A DNA stretch of 64,000 nt from the NCBI GenBank assembly GCA_013368325.1, contig JAACJK010000163.1, forward strand, positions 2,108,001-2,172,000, written 5' to 3'. This document shows, in pieces, positions 47,779-58,784 of the stretch. A model generated the notes under the pieces. It was not told where the DNA came from. It did no database searches and saw only the letters and a program-made list of their open reading frames with translations. This stretch comes from Ephemerocybe angulata. Lineage: Eukaryota; Basidiomycota; Agaricomycetes; Agaricales; Psathyrellaceae. Each line of letters begins with the position of its first letter. Position 1 is the stretch's first letter. The position numbers and the translations under genes are program-made.

Positions 47779-49590
47779 GTTTCTTCTGAATTCATGCTTT
47801 GTGTACATACCCTCTACCGACCTGCTTTCGTTGTCTTCACGGTTACTACCACTTGCTATTGTACTTTGGACTGTGCTTAGGCACTATCTCCTCCGCATGG
47901 GTCTTCTATATCGCGCTCCTTTAGTCGATCTTAGGCTCCTGGCCTCGATTTCCTACTCCCCATCTGTATATTACTGAAACGACCATTCAATGTCTCATGC
48001 CTTCGCTCTTACTTAGATACTGCCGCCATATTATCAGTCATATCTTCAGTGTCGAGAGATGTTTGGTCTACGAGGCCTCTAAAATTAAATGTAATTCAAT
48101 ATCCCACCCTATCAAATCCTGACTCTTTCTTTCACTTTGTCGTCGTGATTGCTTGGGAGTTGCATGCTAAGTCGGTTCGTGCCTGTTGCCGAGTAAACTG
48201 TATATCCCTCAGTCTTCCATGACCTACATATTCAAGAGGTGCTCCGATACACTAGAGCAATGTGGTATTACAACTGGACCATTTTCTACCCGATAAGATG
48301 CATCTTTCAAGTTAATGACTCTGATAGTGAGAGGAGGACCTTTTTTCCCCCTGATCGCCATTTCACTCAAACCCTCGGGACGACTACTCCACGACCTTCC
48401 TTTAATACAAATCCCGGGGCAGTACCCACCCTCCTCCATCTGGCCACCAACCTTCGCTGATATAACAGTTATGATAGTAGATGCCGATCTACATTCTGTG
48501 TCACGAATTTGGAGGCCCCGGGAGGAGCCGTTGACATACCTTCACAGGAAAAGCCCAGCGCTATCTTCTTGAACTAGCGAGGGGGGCATAAGCAGTTCTG
48601 TTTTCTCAAATAACCCCATCGTTCTGATCAAGCGCTCGATGAGGCTGTACTGTCCAGCAAGTGACTCAGTGTAGCAATTTCAGCGCACGGTCGACAAGGC
48701 TTTCGAAGTTTCCGCCTCGCCTGTTTCGAGGTGATATCGAAATAGGACGGGTATGTGACGACTGGCGATTTCTCGAACACTTTAGATCCGCTTACTACAC
48801 GTTGAAAGAAACTCTATCCTACCATTCACTAGGTTCGTATCTCTGGTCCCCGGCTGCCTAGCGCTTGCCGACCTTCCAGTACATCCCCGCAATCTCGGGG
48901 ACAAGAGTCACTGACTGCACAGCGGTTTCAAGAAGGGCGGTGCATTCTCCACGCCGTTCGGGAGATACGTGCCTCAGAAGTTGTGCAGAGGGCGCCTATC
49001 CGTCTTCTCTTAGGGAGCTCGAGGAGCATAATGGATCAAATATGTACCCTACAATCACAAGTCAGGTGCCTCTGGGGACGATCCTGATTGACATATACAA
49101 TTCCAACTGGCTGGGCTTTAGAGGCTAAGACGACTCAGACGAGAAAGGACTTTCTGGATATCTACAAGCCTTTGTCCACATTCACGGCTGAGTACCACCC
49201 TCTGCACAACGTTGAACCCAATTTGCAACCCCAGTTCGGTGCCACTGTCTCTCTTCTGGCCAAAGCTACGGAGACACCTGGTTAAGCGCCCAAAGAAATA
49301 TGACATAGTTACTATATTAGGACGAACATACAAATGTAGGATTTGGGAAGGGCCTTCCCCTCAGGTGTATCCTGACACTGATTATGACCACTTGTATACC
49401 GAGTACTAAATGATTTGAATGATGTTGCGAATTGTCTTTTACAAAGCAGCTCCCTCGGGGATAGACAACAGGTCAAACTTGAAACTTGAAACCCCTCTCA
49501 AAAGCTCACTTATAATTTCATCCCTCGAACATATACAATGGTCAAGGCAGTCATTCAGTCATCTTGACTCAAGACCGCAGAGGGATGCAC
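47779..49590. other. No recognised gene
   Basis: Pyrimidine-rich sequence up to about 48200, probably 3' untranslated, then short frames without domains. Confidence 0.5.
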
Positions 49591-50424
49591 TTAAGACCTT
49601 TCGCCATGGAGGCGGCGGGCGAGCGCGAGATCCTTGGGTTGGCTAAAGAGAAAATGGGGTCAATGACACTGTGATGGTATGGGGGTGGCAATGATACGGA
49701 CATGGTGACACGCTTGGCGTGGATGGCGTCCAAATTGGTGTCCTCGAAGAGGGAGACGATGTAAGCTTCGGCGGCCTCCTGGAGAGCCATGACGGCGGAG
49801 GACTGGAAGCGAAAGCCGGTCTGTGGGAGGGTGAGTCAGTATGACAATGAGTAGGGTATGACAACGACGACAAGCGCACTTTGAAGTCCTGAGCGATCTC
49901 ACGAACGAGCCTCTGGAAGGGGAGCTACCTGATAAGGAGCTCCGTGCTCTTCTGGTACCTCCTGATCTCACGTAGAGCGACAGTTTCGGGCCTGAAACGA
50001 CGGGGCTTCTTCATGCCTCCAGTTGCAGTCTACGAAACGAAATGCGTTAGCGGTGTGTTAAGCGTTAATTAACGACATCAGTGCGCCCGGAAAGGGACTC
50101 GAGGCACCGGACCTGGGTGTCATCAAATGGCAGTGCCACTCCCCAGCAACGGCGATGACGACGGCGACGAGCGCAATGGGGAAGTCGAGCTCACCTGTGC
50201 GGTCTTGCGCGCTGCATTGTTGGCGAGCTGCTTACGGGGAGCCTTTCCTATGGCCAAGTTCAGCGCCAAGTTCACTAATTAGATGAAAGTGACGTACCTC
50301 CGGTCGACTTGCGGGCGGTTTACTGGCGACGACGACGACGACGAAGAGCAATTCAATTTTATATCGTCAGCCAAGGTCAATTTGAACCATTAGAAGAGTA
50401 TATACGAATCTTGGTACGAGCCAT
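49591..50424 (-). pseudogene. Histone H3 pseudogene with its introns retained
   Basis: Reads MARTK at 50410-50424, an intron, a TAA where Gln5 is expected (50320-50322), TARKSTGG, an intron, KAPRKQLANNAARKTAQ, an intron, [20 protein letters not shown] and [16 protein letters not shown] then replaces Lys64 (49925-49927), followed by LPFQRLVREIAQDFK, an intron, [36 protein letters not shown], an intron, and [17 protein letters not shown]. This is the full histone-fold H3 of nucleosomes. The first intron donor is AT instead of GT. Two stops and a lost donor mean it cannot make H3. Several substitutions (V to M, G to E in FRPETV) are unusual for this very conserved protein. Confidence 0.9.
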
Positions 50425-50639
50425 CTTGAATTTGGCGAAAAGTATGTTGTGGTGGTGGCGGTTTGGTGGAAAGGAGTGAAGAAGAAGGGAGGCAAGAAGG
50501 GGCGAAAAGGAAGAATGAAATGCGGTTACTGCACTTGTGCGCCATCGTGAACGTAGCGATGGTGGTGGTGCTGTTCTAAGAAGTCTGAAATACATATGTA
50601 TACCTTCGGCCAGATTTTTAAAGGCTGGGACTTTCAACC

Positions 50640-51260
50640 GCATACTGTGCCGAAGGAGGCGTGGATTCGATCGAGGTCGAGGGCGCTACGTTGGTGATCT
50701 CGTCGAGCTTGCTGCTCGTTGACCTGGGCGTCGGCGTATACGGCGTGCTGGGGTCCTTGAGATCCCAGATATAGACCTCTCAGCCGACAGCGCCAGAGGT
50801 GAGCAGGTTCGTCTGGATCGGGTTGTAGTCGAGGCCGCGCATAGGGCCGTTGTGGATGGCGTTGCGCATGATGAGTGATTCTTCGGCGCCTTCGCCTACC
50901 AGGACATCCTCTCAGGTTCCCACAAAGTGAGCTCGCCGTGGGCGGCGTGAATTCACATATCCCCAAGCCAGTCGGTTAAATCTGGCAGACATTGTTCAGT
51001 GCATTTTGGGTGCAAGGATCGGGTCTGCGCACCTTGCCGTATCGTGTACGGAACCTCTAGGGCCCTTCTGGTCGATGCCGCTGAGATCATACTCTTCCTG
51101 CTCCAGAAAATTTGGTGCTCCAGCGCTCAAATCGCAAGCTCGCGTTGCTGAACGACTTGTCGAGAGCGCCAGCGACGGTTCCGATGGCCAGCAGCGGGGT
51201 CGACGATGGCGACCACGCAAAGGTCGATTTTCGAAGACGGTGAGCAGGCCATCTTCCACG
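50640..51260 (-). pseudogene. SEC31: Sec31 (COPII coat) N-terminal WD40 fragment
   Basis: Segments in Sec31 order across shifting frames: STFAWSPSSTPLLAIGTVAG, ALDKSFSNASL, FLEQEEYDLSGIDQKGPRGS, SARFNRLAWG, HGELTLWEPERM, LIMRNAIHNGPMRGLDYNPI, QTNLLTSGAV, a stop at the position of a glycine or serine, then EVYIWDLKDPSTPYTPTP and LDEITNVAP. Sec31 forms the outer COPII cage at ER exit sites. Only the first blades are present. Multiple frameshifts show a dead copy. It lies on the same strand as, and directly upstream of, the H3 pseudogene. Confidence 0.85.
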
Positions 51261-51472
51261 ACGTCGAACACGCCGTCATCACCCCTGGCTGGATGTGGGA
51301 ATGTTATATAATACTTTCCCATCGGCATGATCGCGACCGCGTCGCGACGCGCCTAATGAAAGCTTGATGACCACCACGACCACGGCGGCAACGACGACCA
51401 CGACTGGACGAATACGGAGGTAGTAACACCAAAATAAACTATACAGACGTGATTATACAGCAATACCGCACG

Positions 51473-54400
51473 ATGACTAGCTCATTCTCACAGGAAGATT
51501 ACGCCGAGTCCGACGAGGTACATCAACTTCAACCCACGCGTGCGGCAAAAGTACTGAAAGGCTGCAGATGGAGGACATCCTCACTTTCTCACTAAGAGTC
51601 GCACAGGCTGAGAGCTCTAGAAACACTGGGGATGGGAGGAACAATGGAATAGGTGCGCTTCTCCCACATGCAATCAGAGGCTTGCTCTAACCCGAGATCA
51701 ACCGTCCCTAGGACCGCGGCACCATAATGCGACCCAGGATGGGCAAAATTCGGTATTCAACTCCACCGGTGTGTAGAAACATTGTGAATCTACCCGACAA
51801 CTAGATTGACCGCGGCCTCAGAACGTGAACTGAAGATGAGAATGGCAAATGGCGAAGCAGACTTGCGACAATTCGACGAAGACCTCGCACAGTTGAAGAA
51901 AGCAAGGGACAAGAAAGCGAGAGAGTTGGAGGAGCTGAGTCGACAGCTACAATCTCAAAGTAAATCCCAAACAAGTGCGTCAAAAGGAATCAACTACCAG
52001 ACCGACACTTTCGACTGGGATCGGATGCTCGTCGCGAAGAGCAATGGTATATTCAACATACCGGACTTTCGGCTCTGTCAGAGAGGGTGTGTCGCAACAG
52101 TTACAGTTCCTACATAGGCTTATCTTTCTATCAGGGTGTGTAACGCGAATATCGACGGTCGGGATCTCATATGCATGATGCCGACAGGAGGGGGAAGTCG
52201 TTAACATACCAACTTCCAGCGCTTCTGACCATCGGGGTCACCGTCATCATCTCCCCCCTTATTGCCCGAATCGAGGATCAGGTCATGAACTTGAGAAACC
52301 ACAATAGTAAGGTGTTCAACTTCATTCTATGTTCAAGTCTGATGAACGGCATCTTAGTTGAAGCTGTCATGCTCTTGGGTACGACGAAGAATGAAGAGAA
52401 GAAACGAATCAACCAACGTCTCCGGGAGATGTCCAGGGGAAATGTACACGACGACAGAGAAATAAAGCTATGCTATGTGACAGTGAGTCGGAGAGATAGA
52501 GAACATGTACCGACCCGCGTTCTGACCGGTTCACAGCCAGAGAAAATCGTCAAAGACAGCGGTTTTCTAGGAATATTACACGACCTCCATTCGAAGGGGA
52601 AGCTCGCCCGCATCGTCCTTGAGGAAGCCCACTGCGTGTCAAGCTATGGTCACGACTTCCGGCCTAACTATGGGAAGCTGCATATCCTCAAGAACAGCCT
52701 CCCGGGAGTGCCTATCATGGCCCTATCGGCGATGTGTCCCCCCATGGTCCTCCAAGATATCATCAAGGTTCTGCAATTGCCGCCGATCGTTGGAGGGGAA
52801 AGTGAGTGAACGTAGCTGACTTAGGCATTGACTCGGCGCTCACGAGCTATAGATGCCAACACCGAGGGTACCGTTTACTTTACGGCCCCGCTGTACCGCA
52901 AGAATCTCCACTATAAGGTCTTAGCAAAGCCTTCGGGCAGTGATGCTATCTACAAGTCAATCGTCGAATGGATCCTCAAGCATCATCCGAATGAGTCAGG
53001 CATCATATATTGCTTCTCGAGAAAGGTATGCGCTCGACGTGCGCTCGGTGTTGGCTTCGCTTACCGTTTATGCTATAGGATTCCCAAGTCTGCGCTGAGA
53101 AGATTCAGGAGCTCAGCAATCATAAGATCCGAACTGGGACATATCACGCTGAAGTAGAGCTTTATGAGAAACACAGTGTTCGCGAGGGCTGGAGGAATGG
53201 CAATGTGCACGTCGTATGTGCTACTATCGGTGCGTGCTACGAGTCACAGACGATAGATGATCGCTGATGCCCTTTTAGCATTTGGCCTAGGCATCGACAA
53301 ATGTGATGTGCGATTCGTGATTCACCACACGGTACGACGAATAGCCCTACTCTCTTCATACCCCTCTGATACCTGTTTTAGATCTCGGTTTGTGGATGTT
53401 TCATTTTGGTCCTGGTGTATACTGACCTTGCCATTAAGAAATCACTTGAAGGGTTCTACGAGGAATCCGGACGGGCAGGGCGAGACGGCAACGACGCCGA
53501 TTGTGTGCTGTACTACCGCCCTATGGACGCCACCCACATCAGCGGCCTCACCGAAGGAGACATGGATGGGCAGCGCAAACGTGCGTAGTTCACCCCCTCC
53601 GACGGTCGACCTCGATTCATAGGCACTCATATATTTCACAGTGCACGATCTACTCGCGTTCATCCAAGATGTGAAGGAGTGCCGGAAGATTCAATTCGCG
53701 AAGTGAGTGCCTGTATCACAAGCATTCCGTCGACGTATTTATTTCCTTTCCCGTCTTTCCTGCTCGCTCCTTCATACCGATCTAATATCCTACCCGAAGC
53801 TACTTTCAGCGCTGGTGGAAACTCTCCATCACCTCCTGGACGACACAAGAATCGAGCGCACTCGACCGGTGCGGGCACTGCGACAACTGCCTGCGGGATC
53901 CAGCGTCCATCATCAAGCGGGATGTGACGCCCGCTGCGTGGCAAATCTTGCGCATCGTGGCCGAGATCGGTAAGGTCCAGGGTACGCTTACACTCGCGTC
54001 ATTGGCGAAGCTCGCGAGAGGCAAGGGCGGGTCAAAGGTCGATGTGGCGAAGGGTAAGGGCAGGGCGAAGACCGAGGAGAGCGTGGGATTGGATCTGGAT
54101 AGGGTCTGTGGTGGCCCTGTCGAATTGTCAAAGAAAGTGAGTAGCTTTCCTCTAAGTTGGACTTCCTGAACTAACAGTCCTTTCGGCCCACAGGAGGTTG
54201 AGCAGCTTATTGTGCATCTCGTCATCAAGCAGTACTTGAAGGAGAACCCGGTCTCGAACTCGTACTCGACGAATATCTACCTTGTTTTGGGGCCCCTCGC
54301 CAACATCTACACCCGCTTCTCCCAAGAGGATGTTCGCAGGCATTCAGAAACAAGGAAGATTGAACTCGAGTTCCTCAGACCCGAGCGAGCCATCCTGAAA

Positions 54401-54799
54401 GCTACAGTCAATCCGGCTTCTGGAAAAGCGACGACTTCACCCCTCCCATGCAAGCGCACCTCGACAGATCGAAAAGGCAAACAGAAGGCAGCGACAGAGT
54501 CAAGTGAGGAGGAGGATATTGACGAAGGGGGATCGAGCGATACGTACGAGAACATCGACGTCGAGATGGAGGCGGAGACCACCGGGTTTCAGACCGAGGA
54601 CGAACAATTTGAAAAATTCCTCTCAGAATTTCGGCCTCCTCCTCAAACCGCTGATACGTACGACAACATCGACGTCGAGATGGAGGTGGAGGCCACCGGG
54701 TATCAGACCGAGGACGAACAGTTTGAAAATTCCCTCACAGAACCTCAGCCTCCTCTACGACCTGCGTCGCGTAGCAGCGCTGGCCGTGCGGCATCGTAG
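51473..54799 (+). CDS. RecQ-family DNA helicase (Walker A frameshift; possibly a pseudogene)
   Basis: Intron-rich gene, probable first exon MTSSFSQEDYAESDE at 51473. Visible order: coiled coil LRQFDEDLAQLKKARDKKAR; FNIPDFRLCQRGVCNANIDG; Walker A region MMPTGGGxSLTYQLPALL; VTVIISPLIARIEDQV; Walker B position VLEEAHCVSSYGHDFRP; MALSAM; GTVYFTAPLYRKNLHYKVLA; GIIYCFSRKDSQ; VVCATIAFGLGIDKCDVRFV; KSLEGFYEESGRAGRDG; zinc-binding CGHCDNC; then VEQLIVHLVIKQYLKE of the RQC region and an acidic tail. RecQ enzymes unwind DNA 3'-5' in recombination and repair. Oddities: one base is missing in Walker A (about 52189-52197), motif II is EEAH instead of DEAH, and motif III has SAM for SAT. Other exons are intact, so an assembly error in the G/A run cannot be excluded. 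Confidence 0.85.
54538..54765 (+). repeat. 114-bp in-frame duplication in the RecQ C-terminal tail
   Basis: Two copies starting DTYENIDVEMEAETTG and DTYDNIDVEMEVEATG, each running through QTEDEQFE and ending before PP.  The period is 114 bp (38 residues) and frame is kept. The acidic, disordered repeats are probably for protein binding. Confidence 0.8.
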
Positions 54800-55817
54800 A
54801 AGGAGGGAAAGTACTTGCCTCTGGGTGGAGGTTTGGAAGTGTGAAGGCTCCGAATTCTTTGTTCGAGAGGTGCTCGGTTCGATTTCAGGTCTTATGTATC
54901 ATTCTCTCGTTGTTTTCTGTTGATATTTGATATATTATGTATTTTGGGACACATTTCTTTTTCTGTTGACTATGAAGGTGCAGAAGCTCCACCTCATCGG
55001 GATATCACTCTGTATCATGCGACCAACCTGCGACATTGACTCCAACATGACCATGCACCCTTTAAGCTCAATTAAATGGCACGGTGTCCAGGTGCGCGCG
55101 CTTAGCGCAATGGTCATGTAATGTATTCATCGACTGTGATCCCGACTAAGCGCCCAGAAAGCGCCCATCAGGATCGGACCCTTATATGGAAAAGAAGCGC
55201 AAGAGAGCCCACTATGACGACGAATGAGCATCTTTACCTTCAGGCTCACTGAGATATGTCGATATCGTCTGATAATGGCCTATTCTATGAAGTGCATGTC
55301 CTACAGAGACATTCAAACAAGTAAATATCAAGAGGTTCAATGATGGGTAAGCTCCTGCCAAGAAATTGCCTTACTGAGAGTAGTTACCGATCACTAATAC
55401 TTTGTAGGGCAGTTAGGTCCTATACTTATGCCCGTTGCTGAGATCCCTTCCTATCATCTACGTACTTACTAAGATTGAATCATTTCCAAAATGGGAGCGG
55501 GTATGCGGAAGGCTGAACGGTAGATGGATAAACGGAAAGAGTGACTCGTGTGACTTCGGCGAACCGCCAACAAAACATGACATCGGCATCTAGACACATG
55601 AAAGCCTTCTCACTGGTTCTCCCTGCTGCCTAGGGCTCGGCCATCCGATTCCAGCCCGAGGAGAGTTTCCTTAAACGATCTGTGGCTTGATGGCCCTTCC
55701 AAAGGGCAGCATGCTTCAGTATCGCTAAGCATTGAAGCAACTCTGTGTCTCCAAAGTTTTCACCAGCCCTGTCAATTTTGCTTACACGTCTAAATACTAT
55801 GGCAGTAATAAAATTAG
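54800..55817. other. Intergenic, no recognised gene
   Basis: 3' region of the RecQ gene, then sequence without coding signal. At 55147 the string CTAAGCGCCC is followed 5 nt later by AGCGCCC. A similar string occurs at 23655. Confidence 0.5.
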
Positions 55818-55825
55818 TATATAAG
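55818..55825 (+). promoter_or_regulatory. TATA box (TATATAAG) of the reductase gene
   Basis: TATATAAG 86 bp upstream of the ATG at 55911, followed by a CT/A-rich leader ending CTAGCTAAAC before the ATG. Spacing is typical of strongly expressed fungal genes. Confidence 0.55.
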
Positions 55826-55910
55826 GGAGACAAAGACAGCAGGCCACTCATCGGTTCATCCTCACTCAAGCTTCAACACCCTCAAACCAATTTAACAAAT
55901 CTAGCTAAAC

Positions 55911-57360
55911 ATGCCTCAGCTTTTCGCTCCCGCTCCTGCTCCCAAGTCCAAGTTGGGCCTTTATCGCAAGTTTAGCACCCATGCTGGTGTGCATGTATCC
56001 CCCATCGTCCTCGGGGGAGGCAGCATTGGCGACAAATGGACGGCATACGGAATGGGGTCTATGTCCAAGGAAGATAGCTTCAAGCTCCTTGATGCCTATT
56101 TCGACTTGGGTGGAAATTTTATTGATACTGCCAACGCCTAGTACGTCCCTCTGCCCTGCTTGACAACTCCTACGCAGATTGACTAACTGTTTGTGTTGCT
56201 AATAGCCAGAATGAGTCCTCCGAGCAGTTTATTGGGGAATGGGCTGAATCCAAGGGCATCCGTGATTTGCTCTTCATTGCGACCAAGGTAAATAGGTCCC
56301 CAAATACACAGAAAAATTAAAACTCACGTCGTCCGCCTAGTATTCCTTCAACTCCAAGCATTATGACGACTCCGTCGTCCCTAGGGTGCTTCTTGGAGGT
56401 AACAATGCCAAGTCCATGCACCTTGCTCTTGAAGGCTCCTTGAAGAACCTCAGGACCACATACATCGACCTGTTCTACGTCCATTATTGGGACTTCGATA
56501 CCAGCATCCCCGAGCTGATGCAGGCTTTGCACGCCCTCGTGCTTGCCCGCAAGGTCCTCTACCTGGTACGTACACCAATATTATCTTACCCATCTTCCTT
56601 TCGTTAACGACAACCCCAACAGGGTATTTCCGACACCCCCGCCTGGGTCGTGTCGAAGGCGAACCAATACGCCCGCGACCACGGACTCACTCCCTTCTGT
56701 GTGTACCAGGGTGCGTGGAATGTGATGGAGCGCTCTTTTGAGCGCGACATTATTCCCATGGCTCGCGACGATGGGATGGCCTTGTGCCCGTGGAACGTCC
56801 TCGGGGGAGGGAAAATTCGGACCGATGAGGAGGAGGAGCGCCGCATCCAGTCCGGAGAGAAAGGACGCGAGATCTTTGGCCTTGACTGGCTCAGGACCGA
56901 GGATGAGAAGAAGGTGTGTGCGGTACTCGAGAAGATTGGTGCTGAGATTGGTGTGAAGAGCCTCACTTCCAGTTAGTCATTCCCACTTTCTAATGGGTGG
57001 TGTTAGACACGCTAACCAATTTGCTTTGAATCTAGTTGCAATCGCCTACGTTTTGCACAAGACCAGATTTGTCTTCCCCATAGTTGGTGGAAGGAAGGTT
57101 GAGCAACTCTTGGAGAACATCCAGGCTTTGGAAATTTCGCTTACTCCGGAGCATCTCGCCGCCATTGAGGGTGCAACCAAGTTCGATCTCGGGTTCCCTC
57201 ACAGCATGATCGTGAGCGACCTGGTTTTTCCCACTTTCTATTGGGCACTTTCTGACGCGTATCTATATAGGGAAATGGGGAGGCTCCCGCCCACATGCAG
57301 TGGATGGACGGGCACCTGGCTACTTGGCCTCTCGCGAAGCCTATCACTGGATCAAAGTAA
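55911..57360 (+). CDS. Aldo-keto reductase, aryl-alcohol dehydrogenase type
   Basis: Six exons: 55911-56140, 56206-56287, 56341-56565, 56623-56971, 57036-57211, 57271-57360. All five introns are GT-AG, 53-65 bp, and the join is in frame, giving 383 residues, the usual length. Features: TIM-barrel start HVSPIVLGGGSIGDKW; LGGNFIDTANAYQ with the catalytic Asp and Tyr; LLFIATKYS with the catalytic Lys; DLFYVHYWDFDTS with the active-site His; GISDTPAWVVSKANQYARDH; and FVFPIVGGRKVEQL for NADPH binding. Ends PLAKPITGSK. The family (AKR9-like; fungal aryl-alcohol dehydrogenases and norsolorinic-acid-reductase relatives) reduces aromatic aldehydes with NADPH in the cytosol. No lesions seen. The only clearly intact metabolic gene in the window. 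Confidence 0.92.
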
Positions 57361-57387
57361 AGGGAATTTCTCGACTTAAAGCTTAGA

Positions 57388-57597
57388 TATGGCGGGCCGT
57401 TTGTCTAAATAATCAGCGCGCAAATATTCGGCTCCGCGCGCATAATTTTGGCCTTCGCGCGCAAATCTGAGGTGATAACGGCATGAAAGCTCAACGCGCA
57501 TCTAGCGCGCAAATTTTGAGTCAGCGCGCAAATATTTCGTGATGCAGCGCAAAAATCGAGGTGCGCGCAAATCCAGCGCGCAAATTCACATCGACTC
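57388..57597 (+). repeat. Left terminal inverted repeat with GCGCGCAAAT array
   Basis: Holds about seven close matches of GCGCGCAAAT or GCGCGCATAAT at irregular 12-35 bp spacing, which look like transposase-binding sites. Carries about 18 bp (around GCATGAAAGCTCAAC) absent from the right repeat. The open frame on its minus strand is a by-product of the repeats. Confidence 0.85.
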
Positions 57598-58589
57598 AAG
57601 GGTCCTCATGGGGGGATTCTCAGGAGGTAATCCAAGCTAAAGTAGGTGCCCATATTAGGAGCGTAGTGCGGGTAACGTTTGGCTAAGTACTTAGCCTTAG
57701 CCAGTCAATATTGCATGCTGATCGAACGGAGGTGACCTCTGACTCTCGATACTCGCTAGACCAGAATAGACCGCTGTAGTAGGAAGTCTCAGTAATTATA
57801 ATTGTGAATAGATCGACTGTTAAACATCCCAATGACCCCACAAGGATGATGTGCGTGTCTGCGCCGCCGTGCGTACAACACCGGTTCCACCTTCCCAACA
57901 CCTTCCATTCCATCTCATGCGGGGTCAACACCCGACCCGGCTGACACAGAGAGACCAGCTGCGGTGGGTCATGCACACATGACACAGTCACATCGTATTG
58001 AGCAAACTATACCTACCAGATTTGCCCTCGTCATCCTGGAGCCATCCCAGCTCCCCTCATTTACTATGGGGACCGATCGCGATGCAAGTTTGAATCAGTA
58101 CTCTCTCTCAAGTCCGGGTGGAAAGGTGATACTACGGGGATGTTCAATATTACTCATCTTCACCCTCCTATTCTATTCATCTTGTTAGATAGCAAGTGCT
58201 ATTATTGCACATATATCAGGGATATGGTGTGTTATCCTACTGATACGAGCGCTCCCATAAGGTCCATGGCCTCGTTCTTACGCTCGCGAGCCCTACAGTT
58301 GGGTCGCCCGCTCGGACTGCGTTTTCCTCGGTCTACAACCGTGTATATTCGTACGCAGGCTATTCCATTGTTTCTTTAATTGTTCTCCACGCGTCGACAT
58401 CAGATAACGAACGCCGTGTGGCTTCCACAGGGCACGCCCGGGGATGCAGGTCAATCCCAGCAGGACTTTGTTGCGCAATCTGACCAGTATTACGGTGTGC
58501 AAACTGTGTGTATCTCACTAGGTAATTGAAAGGTCTACGATTCAGCGTTATTTGGTGAGCCCTTATTTGGGTTTGCGCTTGGTTTGCGC

Positions 58590-58778
58590 GCTTGATCTGA
58601 ATTTGCGCGCTGAATTTGCGCACCTCGATTTTTGCGCTGCATCACGAAATATTTGCGCGCTGACTCAAAATTTGCGCGCTAGATGCGTTATCACCTCAGA
58701 TTTGCGCGCGAAGGCCAAAATTATGCGCGCGGAGCCGAATATTTGCGCGCTGATTATTTAGACAAACGGCCCGCCATA
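58590..58778 (-). repeat. Right terminal inverted repeat with GCGCGCAAAT array
   Basis: Inverted copy of the left repeat, read on the minus strand. Differs by the missing ~18 bp and a few changes near the inner end, where GCGC-containing motifs continue (TTGCGCGCTTGATC). Confidence 0.85.
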
Positions 58779-58784
58779 CTTAGA

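Larger units (their letters stand above)
57388..58778. mobile_element. Non-autonomous DNA transposon, 1391 bp, long terminal inverted repeats
   Basis: Begins TATGGCGGGCC and ends GGCCCGCCATA, with inverted repeats of about 190-210 bp that are nearly identical. It is flanked by a perfect 6-bp direct repeat CTTAGA (57382-57387 and 58779-58784). The interior (about 57600-58590) has no recognisable transposase, so it depends on an enzyme elsewhere. A 6-bp duplication excludes typical hAT (8 bp) and Mutator (9 bp) elements. The superfamily is open. Confidence 0.9.

Noticed and set aside
57405..57599. Open frame in the left inverted repeat whose peptide recurs from the right repeat (58552-58761)
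   Set aside because: Both come from the GCGCGCAAAT arrays; the match reflects the DNA repeat, with no protein features.
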